Source of the DNA: Bacillota bacterium
GTDB taxonomy: Bacteria > Bacillota > Clostridia > Acetivibrionales > DSM-1351
Assembly (NCBI GenBank): GCA_023416275.1
Contig: JAEZIB010000055.1
Span: 8,248 to 72,247, forward strand
DNA: 64,000 bases
Direction: 5' to 3'
Part shown: in pieces, positions 45,302 through 55,800 of the stretch
Layout of the letters: every line of letters begins with the position of its first letter
How positions within the stretch are numbered: the first letter of the stretch is position 1
Translations under genes and position numbers: made by a program
Notes under the pieces: model-generated
Told to the model about the DNA's origin: nothing
Seen by the model: only the letters and a program-made list of their open reading frames with translations
Database searches by the model: none

Positions 45302-45732
45302 TCGCTGACACCACTAGCTTCATAGGAAGCACTATTTGTCGGCGTTTCATAAACTGTAACACGACGAACCTGATAGCCCTTATTTATCATTTTGTTATAG
45401 AAAAAGCATGAAAAATTTTCGGCAGTAGGTCTAAATTCTACCTGAATAATTCTAAAACCCTCATCAAGTAAACATTCCAACGTGCTTTTTTTTAGAGTTC
45501 CTGCTTCAATTATCAAGGAATGATCATAATAATATAAAATTTCCTTTAAATCATTTTTTAATTGTGAAAAATCAACAACCATGCCTTTATTTTGACCACC
45601 TTGAACCAGCTCCTGATTAAAAACCTCAACTTCTACCTTCCAGCGGTGGCCATGTATATTTGAACATTTTCCGCTATAGCCTGACAAAAAATGAGCGCTG
45701 TCAAAACTGTGTTCAACTCTTATTATATACAT
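45298..45732 (-). CDS. queD: 6-carboxytetrahydropterin synthase QueD
   Basis: A 144-residue pterin synthase. Zinc His residues lie in FDSAHFLSGYSGKCSNIHGHRWKVEV, and the catalytic region includes YDHSLIIEAG and RPTAENFSCFFYNK with a VTVYETPTNSASYE tail. It is the first gene of the que/fol group. No preQ1 riboswitch is recognisable upstream; queC is absent from the window. Confidence 0.94.
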   Translation of the reverse strand: MYIIRVEHSFDSAHFLSGYSGKCSNIHGHRWKVEVEVFNQELVQGGQNKGMVVDFSQLKNDLKEILYYYDHSLIIEAGTLKKSTLECLLDEGFRIIQVEFRPTAENFSCFFYNKMINKGYQVRRVTVYETPTNSASYEASGVSE

Positions 45733-46075
45733 AAAAACCTCTCCTAGTGTAATAAATTCGTAATATAGTAATCAGATGCTTTTAATGCTTCTCTAAATAT
45801 TCAATAAATAAAACAAGTATTTCTCACTCAAAAAAAAAGAACCCCTCGGCTCTACTATAAACAGATTTTAAAATCGAATAAACAAACTGTCCCATTCAAA
45901 TATAGACAATTGTATTATACATAGTTTTGTTTATAGACAGGATAGTCGCGAACTGTCTTATTTGGTTGTAGTTCAATTAATTAGCATATTGCAATCTATA
46001 ATTACTTGAATACTATATCATTTTTTTTAATGGTTTACAATACTATGCTGATAACATAAGAGCAATAAGGCTGAT
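45733..46075. other. Region between the giant-protein operon and queD
   Basis: About 340 bp. A small hairpin (GGCTG/CAGCC) overlaps the stop of the giant-operon gene at 46076, with no T-run. A 9-bp inverted repeat (ATAAACAAA / TTTGTTTAT) encloses a TATAAT-like -10 at 45914-45919. A good terminator (45831-45853) sits before queD. No RNA gene or small gene is seen. Confidence 0.55.
45831..45853 (-). terminator. Intrinsic terminator upstream of queD
   Basis: On the minus strand, AGAGCC pairs with GGTTCT (one G-T pair) around a GAGG loop and is followed by nine T residues. It could end transcription of the giant-protein operon or act in the queD leader. Confidence 0.7.
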
Positions 46076-47839
46076 TTATTCAGCCCTATCATATTTTAAT
46101 CCGCTTGTGCCTTCGCCTCTTCCTGTCTTCTTTTGTCTGCTTCTGCATAAAAGAACTTCTCCGTCAGCACAGCGCGACAGCATATAATTTCTTGTTACTT
46201 CAATGCCTTCAGCTGGTATTTCTTCCTGAGGAATATTGATATCATCAGCCGAATTTAAAATCTCCCCCAATGGTTTTATATCTGAAGCCATCAAGTGCAT
46301 TTGATAAATAGGTTCTGGCTTTGATGTAGGTGTAACAGGCGGCTTTGGTACCAGTGGGAAAAAGTGTTCAGGTATTTCACTGACTAATTTATATTCAAGA
46401 AGTTTAGTTGAATTTGTATTGTTATTTTGGTTATCGGATTCAGTAACAGTATTTTTCTTATTTGCACTATAGTTTCTATTCCTGTCAAACTTACGTCCAT
46501 CAGAGCTTTCAACATATTTCTCTAAAGCCCATGCCATGTTTGCCATTTCATCTCTGAAGAATTCTACCTGTTCTATTGCTTCAGACTTATCAATATATGC
46601 TTTAGGGAATAGTAATAATCCCTGATATGGTTTTTGGTTTTCATTTGAATAGCTTTGTTTGAATAGACACCAATCATCATAATTGCCACTCGAAGAATGG
46701 TTTACAGAATAAATATCCCGCTCCTCCCCAAATGTATTTTTTACTTTGAAGCTTTTGATTGTATGAACAGCGCCAACCGGAAGCTCCATAGGAATCAAAT
46801 ACCAGTCGTTGCCATAAGCACACGCAAACTCTACAACAAACATTCTGGCAATATCATTTTTCTCACAATCAATTTGCGCAAAATTTACCTGTGCATCCTC
46901 AAACTCCCACCAACGACAACATGGCATACCCTGATAAGTAAGCATGGAAGGTAAACCCTGATGTCTTTTTGTATAGTTTTCATCCATTCCAGGAAGTTTA
47001 GGCATGCTCACTGGAATCTTTGCAAATGATGCATCGGAATCTTCAACATCCATGCTGAACCAGTCAAGCTGGCTCCCGTTCCATTCATCGGCTTTAAATA
47101 TTACAGATACTCCGTCCTTATCCCTAGCTTCAGCTTTAAAGCTGTATTCCAATCGCTCATTATCCCATGAGCCTTCTTGCTCTGATGAATAATACATAAA
47201 TGAATTCAACCAGTCTATCCATTCGCAGGCAACTTTAACAAAAGCATCGGTGTCTGCTGACGGTATATTTAAATTGAAATCTGGAGTTTTTGTTCGTTGT
47301 GTATTACGCAGCATTTCCTCAAGAGTTCTTTCACCCAACTTATCCAATGAAAATACATTCGGCAAACCAAGCATCCTATCTGAATTGCCTTCAAGCAAAT
47401 CCAGCAAATATTTTCCTGTACTATCAGCTACATCATTTTTATTTATTATCAGTGGAAACTCATTAACAATATTTTCAATAACCTGACTACTTATATTATA
47501 ATCATAGCATATATTAAGAAGCTCCATTCCTGCTTCAGCCACTTCAAAGGGCAATAAATCACACGCTTGTTCTGCGCCAGCCAAGTTTTCCATAGGAATT
47601 CCTTTGATTTCTACCTGTTTTCCGCTTTTTGACTGAAAAACCACCAATGGAGCTGCATGCACCTCAATCGATACATCAATAGGCGTTCCTGCATCTTCTC
47701 CACGAAATTCACCAAGTTGCCATTGTCTGGCCATCATCCACGCCGGATCATATACACAAGCCTCCAATGAGGGAGTCATATTATCGCTTACAGGGTTTGG
47801 CTCGAGCCTTGTCCATGTTGTAATTGAAGATTTTGGCAT
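46076..47839 (-). CDS. Large uncharacterised protein E of the giant-protein operon
   Basis: About 587 residues, no signal peptide or membrane helix. It opens SSITTWTRLEPNPVSDNMTP with the motif region YDPAWMMARQWQLGEFRGEDAGTP at about residues 29-52, a Trp/Arg-rich block I recall at the same place in large uncharacterised proteins of other bacteria. The middle is an alpha/beta mix (EWIDWLNSFMYYSSEQ, CCRWWEFEDAQVNFAQID). The C-terminus has a Pro-rich linker (LVPKPPVTPTSKPEPIY) and a basic tail. The ATG at 47839 is better spaced from GAGAGG than the ATG at 47848. It is the last of five large co-directional genes, 22 bp after gene D. Function unknown. Confidence 0.75.
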   Translation of the reverse strand: MPKSSITTWTRLEPNPVSDNMTPSLEACVYDPAWMMARQWQLGEFRGEDAGTPIDVSIEVHAAPLVVFQSKSGKQVEIKGIPMENLAGAEQACDLLPFEVAEAGMELLNICYDYNISSQVIENIVNEFPLIINKNDVADSTGKYLLDLLEGNSDRMLGLPNVFSLDKLGERTLEEMLRNTQRTKTPDFNLNIPSADTDAFVKVACEWIDWLNSFMYYSSEQEGSWDNERLEYSFKAEARDKDGVSVIFKADEWNGSQLDWFSMDVEDSDASFAKIPVSMPKLPGMDENYTKRHQGLPSMLTYQGMPCCRWWEFEDAQVNFAQIDCEKNDIARMFVVEFACAYGNDWYLIPMELPVGAVHTIKSFKVKNTFGEERDIYSVNHSSSGNYDDWCLFKQSYSNENQKPYQGLLLFPKAYIDKSEAIEQVEFFRDEMANMAWALEKYVESSDGRKFDRNRNYSANKKNTVTESDNQNNNTNSTKLLEYKLVSEIPEHFFPLVPKPPVTPTSKPEPIYQMHLMASDIKPLGEILNSADDINIPQEEIPAEGIEVTRNYMLSRCADGEVLLCRSRQKKTGRGEGTSGLKYDRAE

Positions 47840-47861
47840 TATTATCATCCTCTCTTGACAG

Positions 47862-50800
47862 TTATTCCATCGGGAAAAGCTCTGTGGACACTGTATCTTT
47901 ATTTGAATTATTTGTCAGGTATATTGCCGGCAATATCTGACCCAAATCATTTAATTCATTTCTTCCTACCGAACGGATTTTTGCAAGCTCAAGTGTTTCA
48001 TTCAAAACCTTTTCCAGCATATCTGAAGTCCATTTCTGCTCATTAATATCAGGCAGAACTGCTATTAGTATTGTCTGCGGAGGTTCTGCTCCAGGACTTT
48101 CATAATGAAATGCAATACCTGTTGTTTCCTCTTTATTGAGAACAGTTTCATTCCATTCATCAATAACAAACCCTGAAACAGAATTATAGTCTTTTTGTAA
48201 TTTTTCTCGGAATATTACAAGGTTTAAGCGAGAACCATCTATTACGCTTTCATTTAATGAATTACCCACCCATTTTTCATTTACATTTACGGGTAATTGT
48301 AAAGCTAATAATGAGTTACTCTTATTGATCCTTAAGGCCGAACCTGCTAAAATATATCTGTTAAAGGCTGCTGCACCTCCGTGAACTCTGGACACATTTC
48401 CAAACCATCTCCTGACAGCAGATGGTTTTGCAATTTTTTGACCATTAGCAACCCCTTCATTGAAGTCATCAGCACTCAATATATTGAATCTCGGTGTTAC
48501 TAAAAACTCTCCACCGAATACTGTTTTTATAATTTCAATATGATATTTATTAACATCCTTAATTTTGTTTATTTGTGTTCCTCCGTTGACTATTCCTGAC
48601 TCACCTTTAATTAAACTTTCCAATTCTTTAATACGTTTTTTAATTTCAGCCTCTACGGGATACGAACTTTCCTTTGTATTTCTGACCGCAGCTTCTGCAG
48701 CTCCGTTTATTCCTAGTGCGGCGACCTCAGAAAACAGCAGATAAGCATCTTCAGTTGCCACAACGGCATCCGCAGCAATGTATTGGGATATCCTATCTTG
48801 TATTCCTCTCAACAAGACTTCTGCTGACTGTGCTGAAGCAGCCAAATCCATATCCTCCACCTGTTCTACATATGCTGCTTCAGATGATAGAAGATCATTT
48901 AGTGTTACAGCTCTTGATTTTCCCAAAACTTGCCTTAGCAAAGCACAAACCCTCATAAACTCTGGCACTGTAAGCTCATCTGGTAGAAAGCTATTGTTTA
49001 CCGCATAATCTGCCTCAGCTGAAAAATCAAGAGGTATATTGTGCTTTATACATGCCGCTGCTATAATTGATAATTTGATAGGCAAAGGAATTGCATCACT
49101 ACCTGTTCTAGCTTCATAAACATAATCAAGGGCACAAAGCTCACATTCGCTTAGATAAATATCAGTGTCTATAGTAAACCCATCACCCTTATTTATCTTA
49201 ACCGAACATCTTACCTTGTTAGGTGCTGGCAGCATTTTTTGAACCTGCTTTTCCAGCTCTTGAGAATATACAGCTCTGTATCTTCCAGCTGTAGCCCACA
49301 AATCTGATGTCTCATAACCGCAAGCATTTAGTGCGATAATCCTATGGGATATATTTTTACCTGTCCTTGGTGTTTTTGTAAATTCCAGTTGTGGTATTAT
49401 ACCTTCTCCTTTTGACAGCATGTTGAGAATAGCAGAAGCTCTTTCTGGATTACCATTTACCGTGTGATGAATACTTTCTGCAATAAGAGCATCAGAAACT
49501 GAGTCAAAGGCCTCATCTAAGGCATCTAACGCATCAACTACAAGGTTATACTCTTCTTGGGAGTTTTGACTTATATTATTAAGTAAATTTGTAATTTCTG
49601 GACAGCTTGAAGAGTCTTTCCATATTTCGTGAAGCTTCAATCCATCCAAAGTATTTGGCTTTGAGGATACATAGCTGTTTACACTGCTTGTGTCATTACA
49701 GCCTTCAATGACTTCAACTTCTAGCGGAGCTATTGCTCTGAACTCATCAAGGTACTCATCTGTCTGTCCTTTATGTAGTTCCTTTTCGAATATATAGCCT
49801 AAAAGACTTGAAAGGGTCTGTCCCTGTCTCATACCGTCCAAAAGCCATTCTGCTTTTCTAACTCTGGAGGATGACAGATTTATTGCACAGGAGTTTCCTT
49901 TATCGCTTGCATGTGCCAGATATGCACTTCTTAAAACCCCAGCCGTTACTGCCTGTTGCAGAGAAGGAGCATGTATGAAACCATCATGTACTGCGCTCTT
50001 ATTTGTATTAACTAGCACATTAGCTTTTGATTGATTTTTTTCATACTCTCCTTCCTGTGCTTTTAAATCCTCTACCCATCCAAAGCCTCCAATTAGCGTT
50101 CCTTCAATTCCTCGATCTCTGATTTCGGTCAAGCGGCGTGTTGCAAAAGATGTAATCCAGGCATCAAGTCTATGGGATGCAGAATCAAGGGTCTGTCTTA
50201 TAAGACGATCCATTTGTTCGTAGGAGGCATCTTTTATGGTTTCAACTGCCTCCATAAACTTTCTCAATCCGTAGAGAGGTGAATCCTCACTACAATTTTT
50301 ATATTTTTTTTCTATGTATGAACCTACTGTTTGAAACCTTTTTACTGGAGGTCTTTTACTTGCTGGTCTCTTACTGGCTTTTGTAGCCATTTGAATTTTT
50401 CTGTCAAAAAGCTCCCAGACAACACGTGTTGGTTCGTTATATGTATCAAGCTTCATATTTATAAGGTCAGCATCAAGATGTTCCCAGTCCTTCAGACTGT
50501 CTCTCTCACGAAGAAAACCTATTGCGGCATCAACATGCTCTCTTAGGCAACTGTGGCGCAATAGTAAATAAAAAAGAGACTTAGAACCCTTTAGGTTGTC
50601 AGGCAAATACTCCTCGTCATTTTTAAGAGCCTCTAGCAAAGTTACGTTTTTAGGGGCTACAAACCAGTTGAGAATCTCTTTGTCTTTTTCCCCAATCAAC
50701 GGTAAAGGCACAGTTAAAATATCCTTTGAGCCTACGAGAGAATTTAGTCTAGGCAGCCAAGATATTCCTACAGCATCTAAAAGCATTCTATTTGAGTCGG

Positions 50801-52763
50801 ACAGCGCTTTTTTCCAATTACTGCTGATACGCTTATCAGTCAATCGCAAGAGATTATTAACGTAATCAAAGCTAAGTTTTATTGAAGCATCAAACTCCTG
50901 ACTTAAAGGACTTGTCATCAATATTGTTAGTAAATCAGACAATTCTTTATCTTCATAGTCATTTTCATTACAGCCAATTCTTGAAACATTAGAAACAGAA
51001 GGAAGCCATACTTTGCTTTTGAGTACATTAATTGCCTTTACTAATTTCTCTAGTTTTTTCTCATTTTCACTAGGCTTCCAGCTATCTAATGATATTACAG
51101 GTAATACTCCATATGGCTGATTTGCAATTCTGATAGCAGGAAGAGGGCCTCCAGGACGTACATATTCTGTAAAGTGTTTTCTTCCTATCTTTATAGAAGC
51201 AGCTGAGTAATTTACAGCACGTTCACCTGCAAACCAATCATTTTCCGGCAAGTCGTGCATATTTACAGACTTTCGCCACTGCCAGCGGAAATAAGCATAT
51301 TCAGCAACTCTATCGCGATAAAGCTGCTGCTCTGCCTGTATCCAGTCCGAATTATGATCACCTGTAATACTGCCTCTTTTTTTCCATCTCTGGTATGCCT
51401 TATATTTTATGGTTTCATATATGGTTCTTCTTGCACCTTCTGTATCTATGAAGCTATACGGCCTACCTCCTGTTTTAAAATAAGCCCATTGCCTCAAAAA
51501 ATTCTCTCTATTATCAAAACTGCTCTGAATTATTTCAGCTCGTTTAAGAGCCTCCTCCCAGGTATTTATTTTTCCGTCAATATAAATGTATATCTGTTCA
51601 TTGAACAATACTTCTGCAATAGCTTCACGTTCAGACACCAGCCAATCCTCTTTTATCAATCGTTCTCTTTCAACATATCTAAAATATGCATTTTCTTTTA
51701 TATTTGAATAACTCCAAGGCTTACGTGCATTTTCACCTTCTGACTCAACAAGCATCTGTGATAAAAAATATCCCCAGGTAGAAGCCCATAGCCCTTCATT
51801 CACAGCTTCAGAAAATAATTCCTCTCTGCTATCTCCATTAGCAGCAAAAGCAAGCGAATTAACTTGTTTGTCAAATTCTTCTGCTTCTGGTAAGTTTATA
51901 CCCATATATCTGGCAGTTCTTGATGCTGAGGATTTTATATCAGCCTTAAAAGCATCCTGCTTAAAAACTGAATAGCCTGATATGTATTGCGGATTACTTT
52001 TGTCATAGCCACTAAAGGTATTATCAGTATTATTGGTAGGAGTGCCCGGTTCAATATAGCCAAAGCCGTCTGTATAATAATGAGCATCGAGGAGCTCCTT
52101 CAGTTCCTTTGCTCCACTTGCACCATTTTGATTTTCTTTAATTCCATAAACCAATAGTCTGTCAATTCCGTTATTTTTCATTTCAGGAGACAACGGAAGC
52201 TTGATTGCCATACCTACGTTAAATGCCTTTTCAAAATCAATAAGCCAGTCAATTTTTGTATTAGTGCTTAACGGGTCTATTGAAATTGGCAGAGGTGTAA
52301 TTATGTTCTTACCCTCCTTAGTAATTTTCTGATTTCCAAGAATACCAACTGCTCTCCATTTTGTTGGCAGTAATCTTGTTAATGCTGGCCTTGACCATGA
52401 GCTTTCTTTCACTTCAACATTTGGAAATTCAATAGTATTGGTGAAATGGGGTCTCATTATTCGTGACACCCATGATGCTCTTTCTGCTCCAAATGCGCTA
52501 ACAAGCTGATTCCATGCGTTATTTTTTATATCTTCATTATTTTCTTGACTCAATATTTGCATCCAGAATTGTTTGCCCGTTTCTATCTCAAATTCAGTTA
52601 GCTCTTTTTCATGAGTGTCAATATGAATAATGTCCGGGTAAATACGTATATGTAATTCATCAGGGTTAGTTCCTTTTTTTCTTTCATATGGATAAAACCT
52701 AGTTTCAAGTCTTATCGGTAAAAGTGTAATGGGAGTATTTCCCGAAAAAAGTATATCATTCAT
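47862..52763 (-). CDS. Very large uncharacterised protein D of the giant-protein operon
   Basis: 1633 residues, the largest gene in the window, with no signal peptide. The N-terminus ITLLPIRLETRFYP, ELHIRIYPDIIHIDTHEKEL and SAFGAERASWVSRIMRP form what looks like a conserved opening domain. Around 500-560 lies RPGGPLPAIRIANQPYGVLPV. Around 920-1000 are GFIHAPSLQQAVTAGVLRSAYLAH and WLLDGMRQGQTLSSLLGYIFE. The C-terminus has LTPRFNILS and HGGAAAFNRYILAGSAL. I recognise these blocks from other genomes only as hypothetical proteins. A GGAGG site precedes the ATG at 52763. The gap to gene C holds a family-A repeat. The function is unknown; a structural or scaffold role in a cytosolic assembly is a guess. 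Confidence 0.8.
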   Translation of the reverse strand: MNDILFSGNTPITLLPIRLETRFYPYERKKGTNPDELHIRIYPDIIHIDTHEKELTEFEIETGKQFWMQILSQENNEDIKNNAWNQLVSAFGAERASWVSRIMRPHFTNTIEFPNVEVKESSWSRPALTRLLPTKWRAVGILGNQKITKEGKNIITPLPISIDPLSTNTKIDWLIDFEKAFNVGMAIKLPLSPEMKNNGIDRLLVYGIKENQNGASGAKELKELLDAHYYTDGFGYIEPGTPTNNTDNTFSGYDKSNPQYISGYSVFKQDAFKADIKSSASRTARYMGINLPEAEEFDKQVNSLAFAANGDSREELFSEAVNEGLWASTWGYFLSQMLVESEGENARKPWSYSNIKENAYFRYVERERLIKEDWLVSEREAIAEVLFNEQIYIYIDGKINTWEEALKRAEIIQSSFDNRENFLRQWAYFKTGGRPYSFIDTEGARRTIYETIKYKAYQRWKKRGSITGDHNSDWIQAEQQLYRDRVAEYAYFRWQWRKSVNMHDLPENDWFAGERAVNYSAASIKIGRKHFTEYVRPGGPLPAIRIANQPYGVLPVISLDSWKPSENEKKLEKLVKAINVLKSKVWLPSVSNVSRIGCNENDYEDKELSDLLTILMTSPLSQEFDASIKLSFDYVNNLLRLTDKRISSNWKKALSDSNRMLLDAVGISWLPRLNSLVGSKDILTVPLPLIGEKDKEILNWFVAPKNVTLLEALKNDEEYLPDNLKGSKSLFYLLLRHSCLREHVDAAIGFLRERDSLKDWEHLDADLINMKLDTYNEPTRVVWELFDRKIQMATKASKRPASKRPPVKRFQTVGSYIEKKYKNCSEDSPLYGLRKFMEAVETIKDASYEQMDRLIRQTLDSASHRLDAWITSFATRRLTEIRDRGIEGTLIGGFGWVEDLKAQEGEYEKNQSKANVLVNTNKSAVHDGFIHAPSLQQAVTAGVLRSAYLAHASDKGNSCAINLSSSRVRKAEWLLDGMRQGQTLSSLLGYIFEKELHKGQTDEYLDEFRAIAPLEVEVIEGCNDTSSVNSYVSSKPNTLDGLKLHEIWKDSSSCPEITNLLNNISQNSQEEYNLVVDALDALDEAFDSVSDALIAESIHHTVNGNPERASAILNMLSKGEGIIPQLEFTKTPRTGKNISHRIIALNACGYETSDLWATAGRYRAVYSQELEKQVQKMLPAPNKVRCSVKINKGDGFTIDTDIYLSECELCALDYVYEARTGSDAIPLPIKLSIIAAACIKHNIPLDFSAEADYAVNNSFLPDELTVPEFMRVCALLRQVLGKSRAVTLNDLLSSEAAYVEQVEDMDLAASAQSAEVLLRGIQDRISQYIAADAVVATEDAYLLFSEVAALGINGAAEAAVRNTKESSYPVEAEIKKRIKELESLIKGESGIVNGGTQINKIKDVNKYHIEIIKTVFGGEFLVTPRFNILSADDFNEGVANGQKIAKPSAVRRWFGNVSRVHGGAAAFNRYILAGSALRINKSNSLLALQLPVNVNEKWVGNSLNESVIDGSRLNLVIFREKLQKDYNSVSGFVIDEWNETVLNKEETTGIAFHYESPGAEPPQTILIAVLPDINEQKWTSDMLEKVLNETLELAKIRSVGRNELNDLGQILPAIYLTNNSNKDTVSTELFPME

Positions 52764-52828
52764 TTTTAGCCTCCGTCCAATTCATATAACTTAATAATAT
52801 TATTTTGCACAAAATACATAAAATACAA

Positions 52829-52893
52829 ATCAACTTTCCATTGGTATATTTGAATACCTCTATTATTTCAACTACGAAATTTGAAAAATTAAT
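52829..52893 (+). repeat. Family-A repeat between genes C and D
   Basis: ATCAACTTTCCATTGGTAT, TTGAATACCTCTATTATTTC and AACTACGAAATTTGAA. Decayed but full length. Confidence 0.7.
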
Positions 52894-52898
52894 TATAA

Positions 52899-55800
52899 TT
52901 ACGGTCTCTGTATCAGTCTTGATGCATGGATAGCAACCTGAACAGGACGCTGTAATAAAATATGTGCTAAATGTGCAGAACTGAATCCCCACCTGTGTGT
53001 TGTACTTTTGCCTGCTACATCAGGTAACTGCTTACCGTTCAGACCGGAGTCTTCTCCGAAATTTATATAATTATTCTTTGTGTCAATCATTGACCATTCT
53101 AAATCTTCCCATTCTGTTAATTGATCTATATTCACAGGTTCAATATCTTGATTACTTTCATTTGCGCCAAAACGAGGTGCAGTGGGATGCTCTTGAAAAA
53201 TGAAATACCAGCCATCATTTTGGGAATTTCCACATACCTCTTCAGGTGTCATTGTAAAAGCAAAGAAATATATATCAGGGTCAATTTTGCAGCTGAAAAC
53301 AGGAAATTCTTTCTTTTTATCAGAAGCAATGGTTCTTTTGCCTCCTGATTTAATTGCTGGAAGTGCATAAAGCATAAGATTTGGCAAACGCCTTAGAAGC
53401 TCACCGCGTATGGTAAGCAGTAAACCGATATTATCATTTATAATATTGCCACCTAGCTTTTTATTTTTATTCCATTTGCTTATAGGCTCTATTTCCGGCA
53501 GCATATTACCGTTTTCTGAGCGCTTATCCCAGAATCGACTAAAATAAGTAGCTGAAAAATCAGCAGGATAGTTTCTCCATAGAAACTCATTACTCATTTC
53601 ATAATTCATTCCTATCATAAATGCCTCAATGAACTTATTATTAGGTTTAAGTACTGTAACACTGTTATCGGGAATGGATTTGACACCTATTAAGAAATTC
53701 TCAGGATTCATGCTTCTAAGCAACTCATTAACAGGCTGAGTAAATCTGGGCACTACAGCAATTGGCTGCAGTCTCCTGCTTACATTGTTTGATATTGAAT
53801 CAGGCAAATCAAGGGTTTCACTTATTTTTTGAGCAACGGCTTTTTGTGGATTGATTTCCTTGCGAATTTCCGAAGCAATATTGTTAATATCTAAATCTAA
53901 GTCCACTTTTGGTATCTTCTTGTTATATTTAATAATATTCTTAAGTCTGTTTTGGGTTTCCTGTACTTGATCTATGAATTGATCCGTATACTGCTGAAAT
54001 CTGTCTGCACTCTCCTTGTCTGAAATACCTAATACAACAGAAACTGGCACACCTAAATTTTCTCCCTCTTCTATCAATACAGGAACTGGTTGGCTCCATG
54101 CTGACACATTACCTTCATCATCAACATCATAAGCTAACCTATAGAAATGTTTATACATATCGCCGACCTTTACCGAATATACAAATAGCAAATCTGTTCC
54201 GGTTGATCTGCCAAAGTCACAGGTAGTTATTACTCCTGCCGAATATCCTTCAGGTATTAACCATTGATATGAACTATGTTTTTTTACAATATTGCAGTTT
54301 TCATCTAAAGTCACGATTATAAGATTTTTTCCCGACAATATATATACATTACTGTCATGGGCAGCCATACTTATGTTTTTATCCCAAGCAAATTCAATCT
54401 GTACATGTTTCCATCCATCACATACTTTTCCTATACTGTCAACGTTACATCCTATTGCTAAGAATATTTTTTTACAATCTATTGATTTAGTTAAAAAGAT
54501 AATATTATACTTATTCTTTATATACATAACTGACACACAGGGCTTGCTGGTATTAGCTACGGAACTGCTTCCAGAATAAAATTTATCTTGAGCATATATA
54601 TAATTCATATTATCAGCAATATGCCAACCAGCTGAATTTTCCTGAGGAAAGCTGCTCATTGGAACTACTTCACATAAATATCCTTTATTCCAGGAATAAT
54701 AGCATTGCATATTATAGGCTACATCTGAACCCACTCTAGTTTCGTTGATTCTGAAAATTGCATTTATTGTTACGTATTCTCCGTTAACTTTTTTATATGT
54801 AGCTGCTTTGCTTTCATATGTGCTATATGCATAATACATGTAGGCATGAGAAAAAACATAGTACCAATTACTGCCTGACAGATAACCGAGCATATTGCTA
54901 TTTATATTAAAGCTTTTGCTAAAACCAAGCTGAGGCTTTGTGTCAAGAGCTAAGCATGTGCCTTTAATTAACTTTCCTGAGGAAAAGCCTATAATTACAT
55001 TAGACATAAATCCATTTTCCAATGGATCTTCTTTTTTCTTTGTATGTTTACTTGGATGCTTTGTTTTTTTTGGAGCAAGTGACATCATTGATATAGTATT
55101 ATCAGAAAGCTCTTCAATATTAATACTTCCTAATATGGGCTTCTTTTCGTATATTGAAGTCAATTTACCCGCTGCAAGTTTCTCAGCCGTAAAATCCAAA
55201 GGTTTTGTCTTTTTCATCATTTTCTTTGAAATTTTCCCACCTGGCCTGGCAAGCTTACGGTACTGCAGTGACATAACTCCTTCCAACGCCTTATTAGTAT
55301 AAAGCTCTTCAAGACCCTTTGCCATTGTACTTTCAGGTTCACTTTCATGCAGAATTGCAGTATGAGCTGAAGCAGTCAAGCTGACTAGACTACTGTTTGA
55401 AAGGGTCGCATCGCTGCTGAATTCACCAATTCTCTTTTCATAAATATTTTGACTTGCTTTAAGTGCCAGCTGACCCTGCCTTAATGACTGATTCACTTCT
55501 TTTATCTGCGCTGCCTGCTCCCATGCCGATGCCATGAATTCTTCTTGATTTTCTTTAATCACCTGAGAGCCAAGAGAAGCAGCAATGCGGTACCGAGGAT
55601 CTAAATTAAGCTCCTTCATCCAAACAGGAACTCCTGTTTGATTCAAATTTCCGGAAAAGTCAGTATTTACGGAGCCATAAATGGGTAAAGGCAGCACCCC
55701 TGGCTTTTTTTCAAGCCTCTCTGCAAGCTTGTCTACAAAACTTTTTTTCTCTAGTGTACTCAAGCTCCATGCTCCAGTTGCTAAATTAGAGTCTACAACC

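Noticed and set aside
45733..45860. PreQ1 riboswitch upstream of queD
   Set aside because: Region has a terminator and AT-rich leader, but no preQ1 pseudoknot consensus could be found.
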